Shown piece after piece: positions 24,847 through 33,251 of a stretch of 64,000 nucleotides of DNA (its first letter is position 1; each line of letters begins with the position of its first letter). The stretch comes from Pristimantibacillus sp052113225 (GTDB taxonomy: Bacteria; Bacillota; Bacilli; Paenibacillales; Paenibacillaceae). The stretch covers positions 69,135 through 133,134 of the forward strand of contig NZ_JBFRCT010000013.1 of NCBI RefSeq assembly GCF_052113225.1. The letters run 5' to 3'. The position numbers and the translations under genes are program-made. Below the pieces are notes generated by a model. The model was not told the origin of the DNA. It did not search any database and saw nothing but the letters and a program-made list of their open reading frames with translations.

Positions 24847-25893
24847 TTAGGACACGGATGGCTTAGCCCAGCCTTCAAGTGAAAAGTTTGGCTCTGCCTT
24901 CATATCAAGCGATGTAAATTCGCCTTGCTGCCATTTCAAATACGCTGCAGCACCAATCATTGCCGCATTGTCCGTACACAGCTTATGCGGTGGTACGAGC
25001 AGCGGCATACCTTCCTTGTCGCATCGCGCGGCAAGTGCTGCACGGAGGCCGCGGTTCGCTGCCACACCGCCGCATAACAGCAGCTGCTTGGCGCCAAAGG
25101 CGCGGACAGCGCGAAGCGCTTTTTCGACGAGCACCTCGATGACCGATTCCTGGAAACCACGAGCCAGCGCTGCTGCATCAAGGGTTTCGCCCTTCATATT
25201 CGTCTGATTGATTACAGCAAGAACAGCCGACTTCAACCCGCTGAAGCTGAAGTCATACGAATCCGGCTCAAGCCATGCACGGGGCAGCTCAATGACCTTT
25301 TCCGCCTCCGATGCAAGCCTGTCGATATGAGGACCTCCGGGATAAGGGAATTTTAACGCACGAGCCACTTTATCATAGGCCTCGCCAACCGCATCATCAC
25401 GAGTGCGCCCGATCATACGGAAAGAACCTTCACTCTCCAGCAGTACAAGCTCCGTATGTCCGCCGGAAACGACTAAAGCCATACATGGATACTCCAATTC
25501 ATGGACAAGCTGATTCGCGTAAATATGTCCGGCAATATGATGTGTCCCGATAAAAGGCACATCAAGCGCCATTGCAAGACTTTTGGCCGCTACAATCCCA
25601 ACAAGAAGAGCCCCAACAAGTCCAGGTCCCTGCGTAACTGCTACTGCAGAGATATCCTTTAAGGTCAGCCCGGACTCCGCTACCGCCTGCTCGATCATCA
25701 GGGTAATAACCTCGACATGTTTACGCGAAGCGATCTCCGGCACAACCCCGCCAAATTGCTTATGAACCTCGATTTGACTCGAGATTACATTTGATAATAT
25801 ATGCTTGCCGTCACGAACAACCGCAACGGATGTTTCATCACAGCTCGTTTCGATCGCTAATATAACGGCATCTTTGTTTGTATGACTCACCAT
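24847..25893 (-). CDS. tsaD: tRNA N6-adenosine threonylcarbamoyltransferase TsaD
   Basis: 348 residues from ATG 25893, after GAGGAG; the start overlaps the rimI stop by seven bases. Motifs of the Kae1/TsaD ASKHA fold are complete: LAIETSCDETSVAVV, the metal-binding His pair in THHIAGHIYAN, SGGHTEL, GGVAANRGLR and TDNAAMIGAAA. With TsaB and TsaE, encoded upstream on the same strand, it transfers threonylcarbamoyl to A37 of ANN-decoding tRNAs (t6A). TsaC, which makes the donor, is elsewhere. A weak hairpin with a T-run follows the stop, just ahead of the leuA promoter. Confidence 0.96.
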   Translation of the reverse strand: MVSHTNKDAVILAIETSCDETSVAVVRDGKHILSNVISSQIEVHKQFGGVVPEIASRKHVEVITLMIEQAVAESGLTLKDISAVAVTQGPGLVGALLVGIVAAKSLAMALDVPFIGTHHIAGHIYANQLVHELEYPCMALVVSGGHTELVLLESEGSFRMIGRTRDDAVGEAYDKVARALKFPYPGGPHIDRLASEAEKVIELPRAWLEPDSYDFSFSGLKSAVLAVINQTNMKGETLDAAALARGFQESVIEVLVEKALRAVRAFGAKQLLLCGGVAANRGLRAALAARCDKEGMPLLVPPHKLCTDNAAMIGAAAYLKWQQGEFTSLDMKAEPNFSLEGWAKPSVS

Positions 25894-26381
25894 TCTTGCT
25901 CCTCTGCCTCGGAGCGGTATCGTTCCAGATCCGCCCACATAATTAACGCATCCTCGTTATCATCCGAGTAATAAGCTGGCCGGATACCGGCAGGCTTAAA
26001 TCCAAGCTTCCGGTACAAGCGCTGTGCGATCTCATTGGATACACGTACCTCAAGCGTCATTTTGTTCGCACCAAAAAAAGCCGCCGTCTGCTGCAGCTCG
26101 GTTAACAGCCGTTCCCCAAGCCCTTGTCCTCGATGGTCAGCGCGTACAGCAATGTTCGTGACATGCGCTTCATCTACAATGATCCACATTCCGCCGTAGC
26201 CTATGATTTCATCATCATGTTCCATAATCATATAACGGGCGAACATGTTGCTAGTCAGCTCATTCTTGAACGCTTCCGGAGTCCAAGGTGTTGTGAAGGC
26301 TTCCTGTTCAATGGCTACAATCGAGCTGATATCTGCCATGGTCATCGACCGGAAAACGAGATTTGCCTGATTATTAATCAT
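25887..26381 (-). CDS. rimI: Ribosomal protein S18-alanine N-acetyltransferase RimI
   Basis: 164 residues, a single GNAT domain: TTPWTPEAFKNEL, the beta-bulge strand VTNIAVRADHRGQGLGERLL (acetyl-CoA loop), and LEVRVSNEIAQRLYRKLGF. In many bacteria rimI sits between tsaB and tsaD, as here, with overlapping ends (4 bases with tsaB, 7 with tsaD), so translation is coupled. The family name comes from acetylation of ribosomal protein S18; in Gram-positives the physiological substrate is less certain. C-terminal tail is acidic. Confidence 0.9.
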   Translation of the reverse strand: MINNQANLVFRSMTMADISSIVAIEQEAFTTPWTPEAFKNELTSNMFARYMIMEHDDEIIGYGGMWIIVDEAHVTNIAVRADHRGQGLGERLLTELQQTAAFFGANKMTLEVRVSNEIAQRLYRKLGFKPAGIRPAYYSDDNEDALIMWADLERYRSEAEEQEW

Positions 26382-27178
26382 GAGGACTTCGCCTCCCCCT
26401 GCTGCTTCGCACGTAGAAGATTCGCTTCCGCTTCTGCCAACTGGGTGTAATTTGGCGTCAGTCCATGAGTATCCCCAATTTCTCCTGCCTGCAGGCGATG
26501 CTGGCCAAGCTGTGCAATCGCACGCCCCTCCAGTTCATAAGAGAGCAAATGAACTTCGACTTTCTCCTCACATAACGTTCTGAGACGATTTGCTTCGCCC
26601 TCATGAATCGTTAGATCACCAATAACCCAAATCCGCTTCACTTGGCCTGAAAGCTCATCCACCTCTCCAGCAATCCGCTCAACCCAATCTTCCATAAGTC
26701 GAACACCATCTGCTGCAAAGCTGCGCCACTGGCCATCTGCCGACATCGCATAACCACCTGTATACACTTGTCCGCGCCGTGCATCTATAATGGGCAAAAT
26801 CCAGTCTTCGCCAGACTCTGCCTGGTCTACCGCAACATTTCCGTGATACCATCCGCCATAGGCAATAGCCTCCAGGCTAGATACACTGACAAGCGGCTTA
26901 TTCCACACCCAAGCCAATGTTTTCGCTGCAGCAACTGCAATTCTCATACCGGTATAGGAGCCCGGACCACTACCAACAGCAATTGCGCCTATGTCTTCGG
27001 CTGTAACTCCGGCATCTGTCATCAGCTGTTTCACATGAGTAATGATATGGACGGAATGATTTCTCTCTGCAAAGGACTGCATTTCACCAAGGATGCTGCC
27101 TCTGTCCATAATGGCTGCTGCAAATGCTGCCGTTGAGGTATCAAATGCCAATATTGGCCGTTCATTATGCTCTGTCAT
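26378..27178 (-). CDS. tsaB: tRNA threonylcarbamoyladenosine biosynthesis protein TsaB
   Basis: 266 residues from ATG 27178 (after GCAGGGAA); codons further upstream overlap tsaE and are not needed. LAFDTSTAAFAAA, HSVHIITHV, GSGPGSYTGMRIAVAAAKTLAW and the PIIDARRGQVYTG segment define TsaB, an ASKHA-fold pseudo-enzyme that scaffolds TsaD and TsaE. The start lies 14 bases inside the tsaE gene, indicating tight coupling. The C-terminal part is longer and less conserved than in Escherichia coli. Confidence 0.93.
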   Translation of the reverse strand: MTEHNERPILAFDTSTAAFAAAIMDRGSILGEMQSFAERNHSVHIITHVKQLMTDAGVTAEDIGAIAVGSGPGSYTGMRIAVAAAKTLAWVWNKPLVSVSSLEAIAYGGWYHGNVAVDQAESGEDWILPIIDARRGQVYTGGYAMSADGQWRSFAADGVRLMEDWVERIAGEVDELSGQVKRIWVIGDLTIHEGEANRLRTLCEEKVEVHLLSYELEGRAIAQLGQHRLQAGEIGDTHGLTPNYTQLAEAEANLLRAKQQGEAKSS

Positions 27179-27665
27179 CGTTATTCCCTGCTCCCATCTC
27201 ATCCAAAGCCCCACACCAAGATGCATACGGCTCGCCGATCCCCGTTATTCGAATGTTCCGCTCCTCGCCGCCTTCATGCGCGATATACATCTCCAGCCGC
27301 TCCGGAGGCAGAAGCTCTTCAATCAGGCTTGCCCATTCCACAATCGTAACTCCGCTGCCGTAGAAATAGTCGTCTAGACCAAGATCGTACGCTTCCTCAA
27401 GCGACAGACGGTAAACATCCATATGATAAAAGGGCATGGAAGCCCCCTCGTATTCTTTAATTATCGTAAACGTTGGACTGTTCACCACATCATTTACGCC
27501 AATCGCCTTAGCAAATTTTTGCGAGAAAGTGGTTTTGCCTGCACCTAGATCTCCATCCAGTGCAAGAACAACTCCTGGCTTTATAAGCTTCGCGATACGC
27601 TCAGCCAGCAATGCGGTTTCTTGTTCATTGCGGATTGTAAAAGCCGCTTGTCCCTTTATTGTCAT
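27165..27665 (-). CDS. tsaE: tRNA threonylcarbamoyladenosine biosynthesis ATPase TsaE
   Basis: 166 residues. A small P-loop ATPase with LDGDLGAGKTTFSQ (Walker A), VNSPTFTIIKEY (switch I) and HMDVYRL, EWASLI (Walker B and the family's Trp). It drives the t6A reaction cycle in complex with TsaB-TsaD. It is followed directly by tsaB (overlap) and preceded by thiL with a 16-base gap. Slightly longer at the C-terminus than E. coli TsaE. Confidence 0.95.
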   Translation of the reverse strand: MTIKGQAAFTIRNEQETALLAERIAKLIKPGVVLALDGDLGAGKTTFSQKFAKAIGVNDVVNSPTFTIIKEYEGASMPFYHMDVYRLSLEEAYDLGLDDYFYGSGVTIVEWASLIEELLPPERLEMYIAHEGGEERNIRITGIGEPYASWCGALDEMGAGNNDDRA

Positions 27666-27681
27666 CTTCTACACCTGCTTA

Positions 27682-28728
27682 CTACTCAAAATGATTATAG
27701 CCCCGCTTCACAAGCGGCATTCGTAATTCGCCTTTATCCGTTGTCCGTATCATTTCCACGCCTGGCTCACCAGTCAAAGTTTCCCCAATGATATAAAAGG
27801 GCAGCCCTTCCGCATGGAAGGCCGCCTGTGCTGTGATTGCATCGCCGCTTTCCATCGTGCCAAGCAATACATAATCTTCTCCGCCGTACAGCATCCACTC
27901 GAGTGGGTCAATACCTGCTGCCCCCGCGTATGCAGCCATACTGCCGCTTCTTGGAAGCTGCTGCTCACGAAGACACACTAGAAGTCCTGAAGCTTCAGCG
28001 ATCTCCCATGCCTCGCTTGCAAGACCATCGCTTACATCATTAAGCGAATGGCAGGTCCCGCGCGTAAGCAGCATTCGTCCAGCCCTTACGGAAGGCGATG
28101 GGCGGCGATGAGCCCGCACTAGCGACTCCGCACGCTCCCCTGCGAGTGCAGCTATGCCGCGTTCCTGCTGCGCGAGCAGAAAATGCAGCCCGGCCGCCGA
28201 TTTGCCGACGGGACCTGTCAATATAACAGCGTCGCCGGGCTTTGCACCAGATCGGCGCAGCCCTTTCCCCGCTTCGACGGCACCTGTCACTGTCACCGCG
28301 ACAACAAGATGCTGCGGTGACGAGGTCGTATCGCCGCCTATGATCGCCACGCCATAACGCTCAGCGCAGGCGTATAACCCGTCATAGAGCCGGCGCATCG
28401 GCTCCGGCCCAAGCTTACTCGGTACACTAACCGATATAAGCGCCTGCAGTGGTATACCTCCCATAGCAGCGATATCGCTGACATTCGCTGCCAGAGCTTT
28501 ATACCCAATATCCTCATAGGACATCGTCACTGCATTGAAATGCACCGTCTCTACCATCGTGTCCATCGCCATAATATATTCATACGGGGATCCCACTCCG
28601 GTAATGGGAGCGGCTGGATTAATGAGTGCAGCATCGTCGCCTATTCCAAGCACGACACCGCGTTCCCTCTGCCATTCCACGCCTTGCCGTCCTGAGGTCC
28701 AATGACGGATGCTTGCAAATTCATCCAC
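27682..28728 (-). CDS. thiL: Thiamine-monophosphate kinase
   Basis: 348 residues from GTG 28728, eight bases after GGAG. The PurM-like fold is shown by GIGDDAALI, the metal-binding MAMDTMVETVHF, GYKALAANVSDIAAMGG, GGDTTSSP, and C-terminal NDVSDGLASEAWEIAE and YGGEDYVLL. It makes thiamine diphosphate from thiamine monophosphate with ATP. It is codirectional with tsaE-tsaB-rimI-tsaD, the order known from B. subtilis ydiA-ydiB-ydiC-ydiD-gcp. Confidence 0.95.
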   Translation of the reverse strand: MDEFASIRHWTSGRQGVEWQRERGVVLGIGDDAALINPAAPITGVGSPYEYIMAMDTMVETVHFNAVTMSYEDIGYKALAANVSDIAAMGGIPLQALISVSVPSKLGPEPMRRLYDGLYACAERYGVAIIGGDTTSSPQHLVVAVTVTGAVEAGKGLRRSGAKPGDAVILTGPVGKSAAGLHFLLAQQERGIAALAGERAESLVRAHRRPSPSVRAGRMLLTRGTCHSLNDVSDGLASEAWEIAEASGLLVCLREQQLPRSGSMAAYAGAAGIDPLEWMLYGGEDYVLLGTMESGDAITAQAAFHAEGLPFYIIGETLTGEPGVEMIRTTDKGELRMPLVKRGYNHFE

Positions 28729-28750
28729 TGCCTGATCTCCTTCATAACCC

Positions 28751-29623
28751 TTAGTGAATATCGCGTTTCTTGAATCTTCCGCCTTTTACATCATGGATGT
28801 TGCCAACGGCGAGAAACGCAGCTGGATCAAGATCATTAACGATTGACTTCATCTTCGCTTCTTCCAAACGTGTAATGACACAGAAGATAACACGCTTCTG
28901 CCCGCCCGAGAAGCCGCCCTCCCCATGCAAATACGTCACACCACGCCCAAGTCGGTCCATGATAGCAGAACCAATTTCCTTAGCCTCTTCACTAATGATC
29001 CAGACCGCCTTGGATTCTTCGAAGCCTTCCATCGTAATATCAATCATCTTGTAGGCGATATAATAGGCAACCAGCGAATACATCGCCCGATCCCAGCCAA
29101 ACACAAATCCTGCACTGCCAAGAATAAATAAATTAAAGAACATAACAATTTCGCCAACCGAAAAAGGGAGACGCTTATTAAACAAAATCGCAATAATCTC
29201 TGTCCCATCCAACGAGCCGCCAAATCGAATGACAATACCTACCCCAATACCAAGAATAACACCTCCAAAGATCGAGGCCAGAAAATATTCTTCCGTTAGA
29301 GGCGGAACAGGATGAAGCAGGAACGTACCAAGTGACATCACACTTACTCCATACAAAGTCGATAAAGCAAATGTTTTGCCGATCTGCTTGTACCCAAGCA
29401 CTAGAAATGGAAGGTTTAAAAGGAATAAGAAAAGACCAAGTGGCAGTCCTGTCAAATGGGATACCATGATCGAAATCCCGACGATACCACCGTCAATAAT
29501 ATGATTGGGAACCAGAAAAATTTCAAGTCCCACCGAAACAAGCGCCGCTCCAAGTGTAATAAACAACACCCGGCGAAGAAGTTCCAGCTTAGGCAGCTTT
29601 AAATGCTGTGAGTGGCTTGGCAT
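28751..29623 (-). CDS. YitT-family membrane protein (DUF2179)
   Basis: 290 residues. Five or so hydrophobic segments in residues 15-190 (ITLGAALVSVGLEIFLVP, the conserved IDGGIVGISIMVSHLTG and FGGSLDGTEI) are followed by a cytoplasmic DUF2179 domain (KAVWIISEEAKEI, GVTYLHGEGGFSG, KRVIFCVI). Bacillales carry several paralogues, none well characterised. A GGGAGG site lies 13 bases before the ATG. It is immediately upstream of thiL (22-base gap) and so may head the thiL-tsaD run; that link may be positional only. Confidence 0.88.
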   Translation of the reverse strand: MPSHSQHLKLPKLELLRRVLFITLGAALVSVGLEIFLVPNHIIDGGIVGISIMVSHLTGLPLGLFLFLLNLPFLVLGYKQIGKTFALSTLYGVSVMSLGTFLLHPVPPLTEEYFLASIFGGVILGIGVGIVIRFGGSLDGTEIIAILFNKRLPFSVGEIVMFFNLFILGSAGFVFGWDRAMYSLVAYYIAYKMIDITMEGFEESKAVWIISEEAKEIGSAIMDRLGRGVTYLHGEGGFSGGQKRVIFCVITRLEEAKMKSIVNDLDPAAFLAVGNIHDVKGGRFKKRDIH

Positions 29624-29751
29624 ATGTAAGCTTGTTCCTCCCCCCGAACTCGCTAATTACAATTATTTTACCTTAATAAACAAGATATTCAAAGAGCGGC
29701 ATACTCAGAATATAGCAATCATCCGCGAAACTTGTCCTTTTCTATAAAAAA

Positions 29752-29789
29752 ATCCGGCGCCTCCCATTCCTAAATGGAAGGCGCCGGAT
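29752..29789 (-). terminator. Terminator of the 116-residue protein gene (minus strand)
   Basis: ATCCGGCGCCTCCCAT and ATGGAAGGCGCCGGAT pair along 16 bases with one wobble or mismatch; on the minus strand seven Ts follow. Confidence 0.88.
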
Positions 29790-29799
29790 AATTAGCTCC

Positions 29800-30150
29800 T
29801 TAGCCGATTACAGCAAACGTCTCAACACCAGCTGGAATCGTTCTTGTACGGAACAAAGCACCATCTGAACTTCGGAAGATCCGAAGCGTAAAGGTAGCCG
29901 TCGTAAGTGTGGTTACGTTGTTAAACCGCACTACACCGAAGCGATCAAAATTAGCAGTTGAAACTAACGTATTTCCACGTGATAATCTAGCAAAAAAACC
30001 AGTCGTATTAAACGGAATTCCGCCATCGGTAACCCAAACAACCGTTAAGCGACTAAATATTGGACCTGATTGTTGGGGAGCCAATACCGCTTTTTTTACA
30101 ACTTTCCCTTTAGAGGAACCAATCATCTTTGGTTTCACTCTAGCAGCCAT
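29800..30150 (-). CDS. Hypothetical protein, 116 residues, beta-rich
   Basis: ATG 30150 is preceded by GGAGAG and the gene ends in a strong terminator, so it is expressed as its own unit. The first 30 residues are basic (MAARVKPKMIGSSKGKVVKK) and the rest alternates in a beta-strand pattern (TVVWVTDGG, TLVSTANFDRFGVVRF, TATFTLRIFRS, AGVETFAVIG), suggesting a small beta-sandwich. There is no signal peptide or membrane segment. I do not recognise the family; a spore-associated or surface-coating protein is one possibility in this type of organism but nothing here proves it. Confidence 0.65.
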   Translation of the reverse strand: MAARVKPKMIGSSKGKVVKKAVLAPQQSGPIFSRLTVVWVTDGGIPFNTTGFFARLSRGNTLVSTANFDRFGVVRFNNVTTLTTATFTLRIFRSSDGALFRTRTIPAGVETFAVIG

Positions 30151-30238
30151 ACTTTCACTCTCCTTCCTATTTCGTTAATAGGATATTCAGAGAGTGATAG
30201 CTTGGAATGGATGAATTCCTATGCCGTCCGTCCAAAGT

Positions 30239-31324
30239 TTATAATTCTTTGATAATGGTCAGATGCAGTTCATCCTTCAATTCCAGATCATAGGGTGAGG
30301 CAGGCTCCCGGCCATCAGCCTCCTTAATGATACGGATACGCGGCCGATGCAGGGCAAGCTCACTATTATGAGAGACCACACCTACTTGTCCAGAGCTAAG
30401 CAAAACGGTAGTAGCAACCGGATAAATAGAGATATGTTTACAGAACAGTTTAATGAGATCAAAGTCAAAGTAAGTATTGCCTGCAGCAAATAGAAACTCA
30501 ATTGCCTCCGATGGTGTATGCCGTTTGCGATGCGGCCTCGGTGAGGTGAGTGCATCGTAAACATCCGCAATCCCTACGATCTGGGCATACATATGAATCT
30601 CATCCTTCTTCAAGCGGCGAGGATAACCTGAGCCGTCATAACGTTCATGATGCTGGAGTGCACAATGAGCCGAAACAATAGAAATATCATGATATTTCCG
30701 TAAAATATCAAAGCCTTCCTTCGTGTGGCTTTCCATGATGACACGTTCATCAGCTGTGAGAGGGCCTACCTTCTCGATCAGCTTTTGCGGGATCTTCGTC
30801 ATGCCGATATCAAATAAGAGCGCTCCAATCCCAAGCTCCTCTAATTGATTCCGATTGTAGCCCTTTGCTATTCCCATAACCCCAGCCAAGACAGCTACAT
30901 TCACGGAATGGTGAAATAAATAGGCATCTGCTACTTGTATATTAGTCAAATTCACCATCATATTAGGTCTTGCTGTTAAGTCTGTCATAATCTGACCAAA
31001 CACGGAGCGGAATGTCCGTCCTAGGTCTGGTGCTATTGCACGGCCTTTCATCACAACGGACTGATCTTTGAAAGAATTCATTGTCTTGTAGATTACTTCT
31101 ACTGCTTGCCTGCGTGTCTCATCCCCGATCGAATCCTCAGGAATAAGATCCTCCGTCTTGCCGTCTTCAATATAAACAATATCGATGCCTAAGTTTTGAA
31201 GCCGATTTATATAACGATCATTCAATTCTACCCCATCACCAAGCAGAACCCGTCCATTATCTTGAAATATCGGTTTAGCAAGCTTATCCCCAGGTTTGAC
31301 CGACCCAATTTGCATTTTTCTCAT
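30239..31324 (-). CDS. HD-GYP domain protein with altered HD motif
   Basis: 361 residues. The HD-GYP domain (about 120-290) shows FHHSVNVAVLAG, SHTKEGFDIL, the HHERYDGSGYP signature and GIADVYDALTS. HD-GYP proteins hydrolyse cyclic di-GMP. However, the HD pair itself, normally LLHDIGK, reads LLFDIGMTKIP, so the histidine ligand and the lysine are missing, which may reduce or change activity. The N-terminal 110 residues (KPGDKLAKPIFQDNGRVLLG) match the DUF3391-like lead domain of such proteins. The neighbouring gene upstream encodes a GGDEF protein, suggesting a matched signalling pair. Confidence 0.88.
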   Translation of the reverse strand: MRKMQIGSVKPGDKLAKPIFQDNGRVLLGDGVELNDRYINRLQNLGIDIVYIEDGKTEDLIPEDSIGDETRRQAVEVIYKTMNSFKDQSVVMKGRAIAPDLGRTFRSVFGQIMTDLTARPNMMVNLTNIQVADAYLFHHSVNVAVLAGVMGIAKGYNRNQLEELGIGALLFDIGMTKIPQKLIEKVGPLTADERVIMESHTKEGFDILRKYHDISIVSAHCALQHHERYDGSGYPRRLKKDEIHMYAQIVGIADVYDALTSPRPHRKRHTPSEAIEFLFAAGNTYFDFDLIKLFCKHISIYPVATTVLLSSGQVGVVSHNSELALHRPRIRIIKEADGREPASPYDLELKDELHLTIIKEL

Positions 31325-31474
31325 CGCTCAGTCCTCTTTCGATCATACTCAATCACCTGTATAAAACCTATTTTATCAGATATTTTTTGGGCTGACTATC
31401 TTGAGGGAGGTCTATGTCACATGTAAAAACTCGGCATCGCAAGGTTGTTTTTCCTTCTAGATACCGAGTATGCT

Positions 31475-33154
31475 TCAGGCCAGCTTCCGCTTCACAATCC
31501 GGTTGCGCCCGCTGTATTTTGCTTCGTATAATGCCGCGTCGGCTTGAGCCAGCAGCTCTTTTAGAAAGGCCTTTGGATTATCAAGCGTACGTTGATCGAA
31601 CTGTTCGACCGAAACGACGCCCATACTAATTGTCACATTCACCGTCTGGGTGCCATGTCCCGTTTTCACTTCATTCTGCTCAACGGACTCCTTAACCATA
31701 TCCGCGATAATATCAGCCTGCTCACGGTTCGTATGCGGCAAGTATACGGTAAATTCTTCGCCGCCATACCGGGCAAGAATATCAGCTGCACGCAGTGTAC
31801 CTCTGACTGCATCAACCGTTGCACAGATCACTTCATCCCCAACCAAATGTCCGTGTTTATCATTAATCGATTTGAACAAATCAATATCAAACAGGAAAAT
31901 GGAGAAAGGAATGCCGTATCGTACGTTCACCGCAACCTCATGCTCAAGCTGCTGCATCAAATACCGCCGATTGTAGCAGCCCGTTAACCCATCCGTAATA
32001 GCCATATGCTCAAGCTTCTTATTCGCTTGGAACAGCTCATCCTGCATGATGAGCAGCTCATTGTTCCGTTCCTGCAGCAGCTCATTTTGCGAATTGGTCT
32101 CCTCTACAAGCATCCGCAGCTCGGTTACATCATGGAAGGTTAACAGCCGCCCTAGCAGCTCTTTTTTCTTCTGGCTTAATATAGGTGCAGACTGCACAAC
32201 GATATAACGATAATGACCGTCACTTAGAAGCGCAACCTCAAGCTCCTGCCGTTCCATCGGCCGTTTGCCCTGCTCTTCCAGAAACTCGTCAAATTCCTTC
32301 TTAATATGATTAGGGAAATGAACCGTCAATGCATAGGGTGTAAATTTCTCGCCAATTCGAAGCTTTAAAATCGACTTCATCGCTTTGTTGAATTCAAGTA
32401 CGGTCCCGCTTTCATCAAGTACAATAATACCGGTGGAGATCGTGTTCATNACGTCACGCTGTACAATTTGAATGATGTCAAATACGCGGTGTCTAGTAAT
32501 GGCGTGTACGAGGTAAACAGCAGATAAGGTTATCCCCACCGAGAAGATGGAGAAATAAGAGGAAAAATAATGGATAAAGATAATATTTACAAGAAAATCA
32601 CCTAGTCCAAACAACACAAGAACAAATATGCCGTTCATGGCTGTCTTGACCAGCATTTGCTGCCTGACAGAACCGCCACGGCGGATCGTATAGCCCATTA
32701 CGATTAAAGATACTAAAATATACGCGAACAACTGGACAATCATATACCAGAATAAAGGACCACTTTGAAGCTGCTTTACCCCTAGATGCTCATTAATAGA
32801 GAGAAACAGCTCATTGGGATTCCATAGCACACAGACAACTGAAATGAAGGCCGGCAATGCCAGTATCATAATTCTGCGTGCTCGTATGACATTGGCTTGT
32901 CCCGTTAGAAACACGACAAAGATAAACCAGCCAACGCCAATAAGCGACAGCGCTGCATACGATGTAGAAAGATAAAAAAGCCTGTATGAAGAACCAGGCA
33001 TAGTTTGAGCAATAAATTGAGTTAACGGCCACACCATAAGTATAAGATGCAAGACCAGGTAAATCTTGTGCAGCACGGTTATTGAACCAACAGCAAATAC
33101 ATAAAAAAACAAACCGAGCAGTACGAGGAACATGCTAAAATCCAGCCACATCAT
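31475..33154 (-). CDS. Membrane diguanylate cyclase: 7TM sensor, PAS, GGDEF
   Basis: About 559 residues from ATG 33154; a TTG at 33163 and an ATG at 33151 are alternatives. Seven hydrophobic segments fill residues 1-220 (the His-kinase-type 7TM sensor), a PAS domain follows (NTISTGIIVLDESG, TFHDVTELR), then a short coiled coil and the GGDEF domain: DGLTGCYNRRYL, FDIDLFKSINDKHGH and RYGGEEF. The inhibitory site RAAD lies five residues before GGEEF, so product inhibition is likely. It makes cyclic di-GMP. Base 32450 is ambiguous and leaves one residue at the PAS boundary undefined. Confidence 0.9.
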   Translation of the reverse strand: MMWLDFSMFLVLLGLFFYVFAVGSITVLHKIYLVLHLILMVWPLTQFIAQTMPGSSYRLFYLSTSYAALSLIGVGWFIFVVFLTGQANVIRARRIMILALPAFISVVCVLWNPNELFLSINEHLGVKQLQSGPLFWYMIVQLFAYILVSLIVMGYTIRRGGSVRQQMLVKTAMNGIFVLVLFGLGDFLVNIIFIHYFSSYFSIFSVGITLSAVYLVHAITRHRVFDIIQIVQRDXMNTISTGIIVLDESGTVLEFNKAMKSILKLRIGEKFTPYALTVHFPNHIKKEFDEFLEEQGKRPMERQELEVALLSDGHYRYIVVQSAPILSQKKKELLGRLLTFHDVTELRMLVEETNSQNELLQERNNELLIMQDELFQANKKLEHMAITDGLTGCYNRRYLMQQLEHEVAVNVRYGIPFSIFLFDIDLFKSINDKHGHLVGDEVICATVDAVRGTLRAADILARYGGEEFTVYLPHTNREQADIIADMVKESVEQNEVKTGHGTQTVNVTISMGVVSVEQFDQRTLDNPKAFLKELLAQADAALYEAKYSGRNRIVKRKLA

Positions 33155-33251
33155 CGATTCCAATAGGGTTCACCCATCCATTGACTATCCATCTATTACC
33201 ATTGTAGCAAATGTTTTTTCAATCGACAATTACTTCCATAGGTCTAGAACA

